Source of the DNA: Gaiellasilicea sp963765705
Lineage (GTDB): Bacteria > Actinomycetota > Thermoleophilia > Gaiellales > Gaiellaceae
Reading direction: 5' to 3'
NCBI GenBank assembly: GCA_963765705.1
Contig: CAVXXJ010000011.1
Coordinates: forward strand, 124,001 to 188,000
Length of the DNA: 64,000 nucleotides
Below the pieces are notes generated by a model. It did not search any database. It was not told where the DNA came from and saw only the letters and a program-made list of their open reading frames with translations. Below are positions 63,455 through 64,000 of this stretch, piece by piece; within the stretch, counting starts at the first letter, position 1, and each line of letters starts with the position of its first letter. Made by a program: the position numbers and the translations under genes.

Positions 63455-64000
63455 ATGGCCCGCGCCGCTGCCTTCTTCGACCTCGACCGCACGCTGCTGA
63501 GACGCTCGAGCGCACTCGCGCTCGCCGGCTCGTTCCGCGAGCACGGCGTGATCGGTCGCGGCCAGCTCGCGAAGGCGGCTGCCTGGCAACTGCTCTTCGC
63601 GGCGCGAGGAGCAAGCGCCGAGACCGTGCGCAAGGCGGCGGAGGACGGCCTGATGGTGCTGAAGGGCTTTCGGGTCGACGACCTCCGCAACCTCGTCGCG
63701 ACCGCGATGGAGCCGGTTCTGAAGCCGCTCGTCTACCAGGAGCCGCTGTACCTCGTCGCCCGGCACCGCGAGCGCGGCGAGCCCGTCTACATCGTCTCCG
63801 CGACGCTGCAGGAGATCGTCGAGGAGCTCGCGCGAGAGCTCGGCTTCGACGGCGCGATCGGCTCGACGTGCGAGATCGTCGACGGCGTCTACACCGGCCG
63901 CTCGCTGCGCGGAGCGCACGGCAAGGGGAAGGCCGCTGCGATCCGCGAGCTCGCCGAGGAGCAAGGGCTCGACCTGGCCGCCTCGACGGCCTACTCCGAC
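63455..64000 (+). CDS. HAD-IB family phosphatase (SerB-like), 3' end outside the window
   Basis: 182 codons seen, start ATG at 63455 after GAAGG. Motif I is AAFFDLDRTLL (two Asp), motif II is VYIVSATLQEIVEE, and the conserved Lys is in HGKGKAAAIRELA. The helical cap (about 15-90) is typical of HAD-IB phosphatases and of 1-acylglycerol-phosphate-linked PlsC/HAD proteins. The sequence stops just as motif III (AYSD) begins, so the final Asp cannot be checked. Confidence 0.85.
   Translation, partial: MARAAAFFDLDRTLLRRSSALALAGSFREHGVIGRGQLAKAAAWQLLFAARGASAETVRKAAEDGLMVLKGFRVDDLRNLVATAMEPVLKPLVYQEPLYLVARHRERGEPVYIVSATLQEIVEELARELGFDGAIGSTCEIVDGVYTGRSLRGAHGKGKAAAIRELAEEQGLDLAASTAYSD

Overview
The window is 64 kb of high-GC, gene-dense bacterial chromosome with many GTG (and a few TTG) starts and many 1-4 nt stop/start overlaps. 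An F420-type luciferase-like oxidoreductase, a BTAD/AAA/TPR regulator, a PASTA protein, DUF1385 and an UgpC/MsmX-type ABC ATPase point to an actinobacterium. My best guess is a Thermoleophilia/Gaiellales-type soil or freshwater lineage; this is inferred from gene content only. Several genes carry single-base frameshifts at short homopolymers, densest between 23.2 and 29.1 kb. That pattern looks more like assembly error than decay.

Layout. 0-7.5 kb: a secreted M6-like metalloprotease cut by the window edge, fumarase, tRNA-Phe, arginase, a methyltransferase coupled to an oddly shortened NMT1/THI5-type binding protein, and a PASTA protein. 7.5-15.2 kb: an export-directed sugar locus on the minus strand. 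It has two Tat-exported TIM-barrel isomerase/epimerase-like proteins, a giant ThuA/PQQ-glucose-dehydrogenase-like/PKD/CBM protein and a small anchored protein. Two of its genes share a near-identical promoter. 15.3-29.1 kb: a reductive-pyrimidine or hydantoin catabolism region with an F420 oxidoreductase, N-carbamoyl amino acid hydrolase, NMT1-type ABC importer, dihydropyrimidinase and methylmalonate/malonate-semialdehyde dehydrogenase. It also holds a badly frameshifted LuxR-type ATPase regulator. 29.1-33.8 kb: a sugar ABC importer. 33.9-39.4 kb: a class III aminotransferase, a MarR-controlled YceI/FMN-reductase pair with a readable promoter/operator array, an alpha/beta hydrolase, a peroxiredoxin and RarA.

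39.4-45.1 kb: a tightly overlapped operon of tryptophan 2,3-dioxygenase, M20 peptidase, PabB, PabC, DUF1385 and nicotinate phosphoribosyltransferase. 45.1-49.1 kb: the most unusual locus, four back-to-back genes for 32-53 residue exported or membrane peptides. Each ends in [IVL]-[IVL]-W-[GS]-[DTNE] repeats, and the set is transcribed divergently from a large BTAD/AAA/TPR regulator. 49.1-58.4 kb: housekeeping and metabolism, including an isochorismatase-like hydrolase, a one-TM FtsH, methylmalonyl-CoA epimerase, an ECF sigma factor, YchF, a YhaM-like HD protein, DUF1015 and IMPase. 58.6-64 kb: a response regulator/CHASE3-type kinase operon with a secreted barrel protein, the Mrp ATPase, small exported or membrane proteins and a truncated HAD phosphatase.

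The pathways fit together in places. Imported pyrimidine derivatives could pass through dihydropyrimidinase and the ureido hydrolase to a beta-amino acid, then through the aminotransferase and MmsA to acetyl-CoA. Fumarase, methylmalonyl-CoA epimerase and arginase add central carbon and nitrogen flow. PncB and the isochorismatase-like protein suggest NAD salvage. No gene-free stretch exceeds 300 bp; the longest gaps are 12839-13117 (promoter and palindrome) and 58366-58579 (possible promoter).
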